From positions 1 to 15,828 of the forward strand of contig JBFWVD010000102.1 of assembly GCA_050246915.1 (NCBI GenBank): a stretch of DNA of 15,828 bases. The letters are read 5' to 3'. This document shows, piece by piece, positions 12,904 to 15,828 of this stretch; position 1 is the stretch's first letter, and each line of letters begins with the position of its first letter. This DNA comes from JBFWVD01 sp050246915 (GTDB lineage: Bacteria > Actinomycetota > Acidimicrobiia > Acidimicrobiales > Ilumatobacteraceae). Both the position numbers and the translations under genes were made by a program. Below the pieces are notes generated by a model. That model made no database searches. It was not told where the DNA came from and was given only the letters and a program-made list of their open reading frames with translations.

Positions 12904-14211
12904 TCAGCCCCTCTTGCCGTTGGCCGGAGCGGGGACGGAGTCTGCGACGTGTGGTGGCATGGGCGCGTTCGAAGACGGCGGTGTCTGGCTGGCAGCGTCG
13001 ACCTGGTGTGAGGCGGCGCTTCCGGTTGCCTTTCCCGTCCGCACTCCGGTGGTGAGCACTTCCTTGGCCACAACGACCCCTGCCGCCGCACCTCCTGCGG
13101 CTGCGCCTCCGCCCGCGGCTGAGGCACCCCCCGCGGACGAGACCGCCCCGCTCGGAGCCGCGCCGCCACCGCCTCCCACTGTCGGTGCCGGTGGTCGAGG
13201 TGCGCTGCCCGTGCCACTGGACGCACCGCTCGGCCCGCCGTCGAGCACTTTGCTCGGCTCGGCTCCGGGTCGACGACTCATCGGGATAGGGAGCGGACGG
13301 TTGAGCGCCGACTTGGCCTCCTGCTCGGCCGACATCGCGTGGTACATGTCGAATCCCATGAAGTTGATCGCCTTGTAGGTCAGGTACGGCGCGAACCCCG
13401 CCATGAGCATGAGCACAACCCCGGCGATGGGGTCGCTAACCGATTGGAGATCTCCGTCAATCGGTGCGGAGACCTGCGCGGTGGCGAGCAGGAAGATCAC
13501 GACCAGGACGACTTTGGAGATGATCAGCGCGATCACGAACGACGCCCACTTGCTCACCCAGCCACGCGTGTGGTCCCAGCTCGACCCAGCGAGGGCAATC
13601 GGTGCGAACACGATCGCGATGAGCAGTAGAGCTTTGCGGATAAGCAGGCTGATCCAAACGATGACCGCCGCGCCGATGGCGAGCCCCGCGATGAACATGG
13701 TGATGATCGCGCCGGCACCGGGTGTGGCGATGTTTAGAGTCAGCAGCCCGCCCGCGAGGAGCGCGACCCGGTCGCCCATCTGTTCCATGTTGGTTCCGGC
13801 AGCGTTGACGATGCCGATGCAGAGCTGATCAGTGACCTCCAGCGCGGTCGCCAGTAGCGCCAGGGCTACGAACGATCCGAGAATCGACTTCGCCAACCCG
13901 AGGGCTGCTCGCGACAATGCGGCGGGCTCTCGGCGGATCATGCCGCCGACGACTTGGAGCATGAAGAAGCCGAGCATCACGAAGACGGCGACGCCGAAGA
14001 GGATGTTGTAGACCTTCGTGTACTGACTGCTGGTGACGTCGACCATCGTCGTGGAGTCAAAGACCTTCCACACCGCCTCGAACATCCAGCCCGCCGCGTT
14101 GCCCATCCCTTGAGCGAGCCAGTCGAAGGGCGCGGACACCAGCGCGCCCGCCGCGTCGCCCGCGACGTCGCAGACTCCAGAGATGACGGGTACGTCGCAG
14201 ACGTCAACCAT
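12904..14211 (-). CDS. VirB6/TrbL-like polytopic conjugal transfer membrane protein
   Basis: 435 residues from ATG 14211, with GAGGAG upstream. At least six hydrophobic segments are visible, at about 68-92, 107-126, 165-190, 192-211, 222-246 and 262-283. The stretch LLLIAIVFAPIALAGSSWDH followed by WVSKWASFVIALIISKVV is typical of the actinobacterial TrbL/VirB6-like channel protein. From about residue 305 the tail is low-complexity Gly/Ala/Pro/Ser, probably cytoplasmic or in the cell-wall space. The protein should form the inner-membrane core of the secretion channel. It sits between the DUF6112 protein and the SCO6880 protein, the standard order for these elements as I recall it. Confidence 0.87.
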   Translation of the reverse strand: MVDVCDVPVISGVCDVAGDAAGALVSAPFDWLAQGMGNAAGWMFEAVWKVFDSTTMVDVTSSQYTKVYNILFGVAVFVMLGFFMLQVVGGMIRREPAALSRAALGLAKSILGSFVALALLATALEVTDQLCIGIVNAAGTNMEQMGDRVALLAGGLLTLNIATPGAGAIITMFIAGLAIGAAVIVWISLLIRKALLLIAIVFAPIALAGSSWDHTRGWVSKWASFVIALIISKVVLVVIFLLATAQVSAPIDGDLQSVSDPIAGVVLMLMAGFAPYLTYKAINFMGFDMYHAMSAEQEAKSALNRPLPIPMSRRPGAEPSKVLDGGPSGASSGTGSAPRPPAPTVGGGGGAAPSGAVSSAGGASAAGGGAAAGGAAAGVVVAKEVLTTGVRTGKATGSAASHQVDAASQTPPSSNAPMPPHVADSVPAPANGKRG

Positions 14212-14239
14212 CGTCCTGCTCCTCTCGGCTCGGCCCGGG

Positions 14240-14557
14240 TCAGACCGACTGGCCGACGTTCCAGAAGAAGTTGACGAGTGCGACGGACGCGCCGGTGATG
14301 ATCGCCGCGCCCAGGCCGACGAGGACGCCGAACTTGCCGCGCCCCGCCAAGTGCGGGTTCGACGAATTCGCGCCGAGCGCCCACACGATCGCGGAGACGA
14401 TGAGGGCGAGCACGGAGAGGATCAACCCGACCGTCATCGTTGCACCGACGATCGTCTTGAGCTGGCTGATTCCGGGCAGGCCGTTGGAGTTCGGGCCGAT
14501 GTTGATGTCCTGCGGCAGCAGCGAAACCACGGTGGTGGGTAGACCGAGATTGATCAC
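14240..14557 (-). CDS. DUF6112-type two-helix membrane protein (pilin-like T4SS component)
   Basis: 105 residues from GTG 14557, with AGGAGG at good spacing; the frame is open much further upstream, but that part overlaps the neighbour and is compositionally unlike a gene. Two membrane helices (about 38-62 and 75-98) are joined by a short loop with NPHLAGRGK, the signature I associate with DUF6112. Its small size, two helices and place before the TrbL-like gene are like VirB2/TrbC pilins. No signal peptidase site is evident. It is a paralogue of the 96-residue protein at 15351-15641. Confidence 0.82.
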   Translation of the reverse strand: MINLGLPTTVVSLLPQDINIGPNSNGLPGISQLKTIVGATMTVGLILSVLALIVSAIVWALGANSSNPHLAGRGKFGVLVGLGAAIITGASVALVNFFWNVGQSV

Positions 14558-14613
14558 GGGTTCCTCCTGAGTGACTGGGTTGTTCACCCGTTCAGGTGTT
14601 CGCCGCGTTCCGA

Positions 14614-15354
14614 TCAGTCGCCGAGACCGAGGGCCGACGTCACCGCAGCCCGCGACGGCTCCGCTGGAATGTCGTGCGCGCGGCGTAGGGGTCTTGCGCC
14701 TTCGACGACGCGGTCTGGGTCGATGGCCATGTGGGACAGGTCGTAGCCACCCCACGGTGACCGGCCGGGGACGTGCCGCGTGCCGTAGGGACGGCGCTCG
14801 GTGATGATCGGTGCTCCGGGGATCTGCATCGACTTCGGGTAGTGCTCGACGATCCACTTCTTCGCGGCCTTCGACAAGCCGTCCTGGTCCATCATCCGCA
14901 GCCGCGACGGCACGATCGGAAGCTCGCGCCAACCGGGCAGCGCGTGGTCGTGCCAAATCTCGACCGCGACGTTCTCGCTGTCAGTGACGCCGTTCCACTC
15001 GCACGGCTCGCAGATCGCCTGGTACATCAGTTCGCCCAGACAGGCGCATCCGTCGTGCTTGTCGCTGTGCTTCCACGGTTCGCAGCGCAGGTCGGTCGTG
15101 TAGAGGACGAACCCGTGGCCGGCGACCCGGTCGCTCTCGGGGACGGTGATCGAGCGACGCCACATCCGGCTGTTGACGTGGGTCTTGTCGTGGGCGTGAA
15201 GGAACTGCCAGTGCTCGAAGGCGGCATCGAGCTCGGCCGGCGGGTAGTAGGCCGTCGTGAAGTGCAGCGGAGCGCCGGTCCACTCGGGCGCGGCCTCGAC
15301 CGCCGCGTCGTGGAGCATCCCTTCGATGTCGAAGGTGAGCTGCTCGTCGTTCAC
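14614..15354 (-). CDS. DUF6349-like Cys-rich protein of the transfer operon
   Basis: 246 residues from GTG 15354, which overlaps the previous stop as GTGA; longer starts fall inside the upstream gene. The core at residues 80-150 has HGFVLYTTDLRCEPWKHSD, then C103, C105, C115 and C118, then HDHALPGWRELPIVP. This looks like a zinc-binding domain and matches what I remember as DUF6349, found in actinobacterial mobile elements. It is soluble and acidic at the start, with no membrane segment. The role is unknown. Its place between two pilin-like genes suggests a function in transfer or its control. Confidence 0.75.
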   Translation of the reverse strand: MNDEQLTFDIEGMLHDAAVEAAPEWTGAPLHFTTAYYPPAELDAAFEHWQFLHAHDKTHVNSRMWRRSITVPESDRVAGHGFVLYTTDLRCEPWKHSDKHDGCACLGELMYQAICEPCEWNGVTDSENVAVEIWHDHALPGWRELPIVPSRLRMMDQDGLSKAAKKWIVEHYPKSMQIPGAPIITERRPYGTRHVPGRSPWGGYDLSHMAIDPDRVVEGARPLRRAHDIPAEPSRAAVTSALGLGD

Positions 15355-15641
15355 AACGTCGCGCCTACGTCGAGCAGCCAGTTGGCCCACGCGAGCGCGC
15401 CACCCGTGAGGACCGCACCGCCGAGCGCGACGAAGAGGCCGGTCTTGCCCTTGCTCGCCGTCTGCCAGCTCCCGTTCGAGGAACCGATCGCCCACGTCGC
15501 TGCGCAGATGATGACCATCAGCACGGAAACGATGAGGCCGTAGGTCAGCAGTGCGCCGACGATGGCGCGCAACTTGCTGGCGCCTCCGACGGCGCCGAAG
15601 TCAGGGCCAACAAGAGGGACCACCTGCGACAGAGTCTTCAC
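15351..15641 (-). CDS. DUF6112-like two-helix membrane protein, first gene of the transfer operon
   Basis: 96 residues from GTG 15641, with only a weak purine stretch upstream. Two membrane helices lie at about 26-52 and 68-90, and between them SKGKTGLFVALGGAVLTGG parallels GRGKFGVLVGLGAAIITGA in the second paralogue. It is pilin-like in size and layout and probably a structural T4SS subunit. It is the first visible gene of the operon and is coupled to the DUF6349-like gene by a GTGA overlap. Upstream, 97 bases separate it from a divergent gene. Confidence 0.8.
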   Translation of the reverse strand: MKTLSQVVPLVGPDFGAVGGASKLRAIVGALLTYGLIVSVLMVIICAATWAIGSSNGSWQTASKGKTGLFVALGGAVLTGGALAWANWLLDVGATL

Positions 15642-15692
15642 GCTCAGCAGGTGCTTGACGCTCCCCGCTTACATCAGATGGAAGCGGAACAA

Positions 15693-15703
15693 AGGCTAGT
15701 TTA
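15693..15703 (-). promoter_or_regulatory. Possible -10 elements for the transfer operon
   Basis: The minus strand contains TAAACT and, overlapping it, TAGCCT, both TANNNT-type, about 51-57 bases before the GTG at 15641. The ACTAGCCTT here is shared with the gap before the zinc-finger gene of the cassette. No convincing -35 is seen. The gap also has to hold the start of the divergent plus-strand gene. Confidence 0.3.
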
Positions 15704-15738
15704 CCGGCGCCGTCGGATGATCGAACCGACGGAGTGGC

Positions 15739-15828
15739 ATGGCGGAAATGTTCTTTCCTCCAGCCGAGTGGTGGCGTGCGAGGGACGCGGTTGACGTCGA
15801 TGGCGCGCCCATCGTCAATGGTTCAGCA
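15739..15828 (+). CDS. Start of an unidentified divergent gene, cut by the window edge
   Basis: From ATG 15739, behind GGAG at four-base spacing, 30 codons run open to the end of the window. The translation begins MAEMFFPPAEWWRARDAVDV, with G/C-ending codons, and looks like a real N-terminus without a signal peptide. An in-frame stop at 15718-15720 limits the start. It diverges from the transfer operon. Too little is visible to name it. Confidence 0.45.
   Translation, partial: MAEMFFPPAEWWRARDAVDVDGAPIVNGSA
15791..15818. repeat. Inverted repeat inside the divergent gene start
   Basis: CGATGG and CCATCG flank CGCGC, and TTGA/TCAA extend the arms outside a three-base bulge, giving ten pairs. 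It may be an operator or hairpin, but it lies within the presumed coding region of the right-edge gene and could simply reflect its codons (VDVDGAPIVN). Confidence 0.3.

Noticed and set aside
1..15828. tRNA genes, rRNA, CRISPR arrays, insertion-sequence transposases, integrase or relaxase
   Set aside because: None was seen on reading both strands; no regular repeat-spacer pattern, no cloverleaf and no transposase or tyrosine-recombinase motifs.

Overview
The window is high-GC DNA with strongly G/C-ending codons, frequent GTG/TTG starts and TANNNT-type promoter hexamers, which points to an actinomycete (Actinomycetota); I cannot name a genus. It carries part of a conjugative or integrative element of the actinobacterial type IV secretion (T4SS) kind. 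No integrase, relaxase, coupling protein or origin is visible, so plasmid and integrated element cannot be told apart. Nearly everything is read on the minus strand, from right to left.

Right block (about 15640 down to 11437): a transfer operon. It holds two small two-helix membrane proteins of DUF6112 type, a Cys-rich DUF6349-like protein between them, a VirB6/TrbL-like polytopic channel protein, and an SCO6880-type protein (membrane anchor plus VirB4 N-terminal-like region without a Walker A). A hairpin follows the SCO6880 stop codon. A divergent plus-strand gene starts at the right edge (15739) and runs out of the window.

Middle block (about 11365 to 3394): a cassette that does not look like transfer machinery. 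In transcription order: an S1/OB-like plus coiled-coil protein with a RelE-like C-terminus, broken by an apparent single-base frameshift; a C2H2 zinc-finger/helical protein; a Pro-rich/coiled-coil protein; an Hsp70-family ATPase with a C-terminal Cys cluster; and a second coiled-coil protein with a RelE-like C-terminus. The last four genes overlap at every junction (GTGA, TTGA or 14 bp) and must be co-expressed. A small Tyr/Trp-rich gene lies divergently upstream. I know of no named system with this composition. My hypothesis is an Hsp70-controlled toxin-like or defence/stress module carried as cargo.

Left block (3326 down to 1): the T4SS resumes with a small helical protein and the VirB4-type ATPase (Walker A and B), coupled by a GTGA overlap. 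The two halves of the VirB4 function (SCO6880 protein and ATPase) are therefore about 8.5 kb apart, with the chaperone cassette between them. The Shine-Dalgarno of the left pair is paired in a perfect 9-bp hairpin. Beyond VirB4 lies a convergent small plus-strand gene whose promoter region carries a perfect actinobacterial LexA (SOS) box. The same box lies upstream of a divergent minus-strand pair: a small conserved-looking gene and an ArdC-type antirestriction gene. The ArdC gene is cut off inside its HExxH motif and abuts a start-less Cys-rich gene fragment at the left edge.
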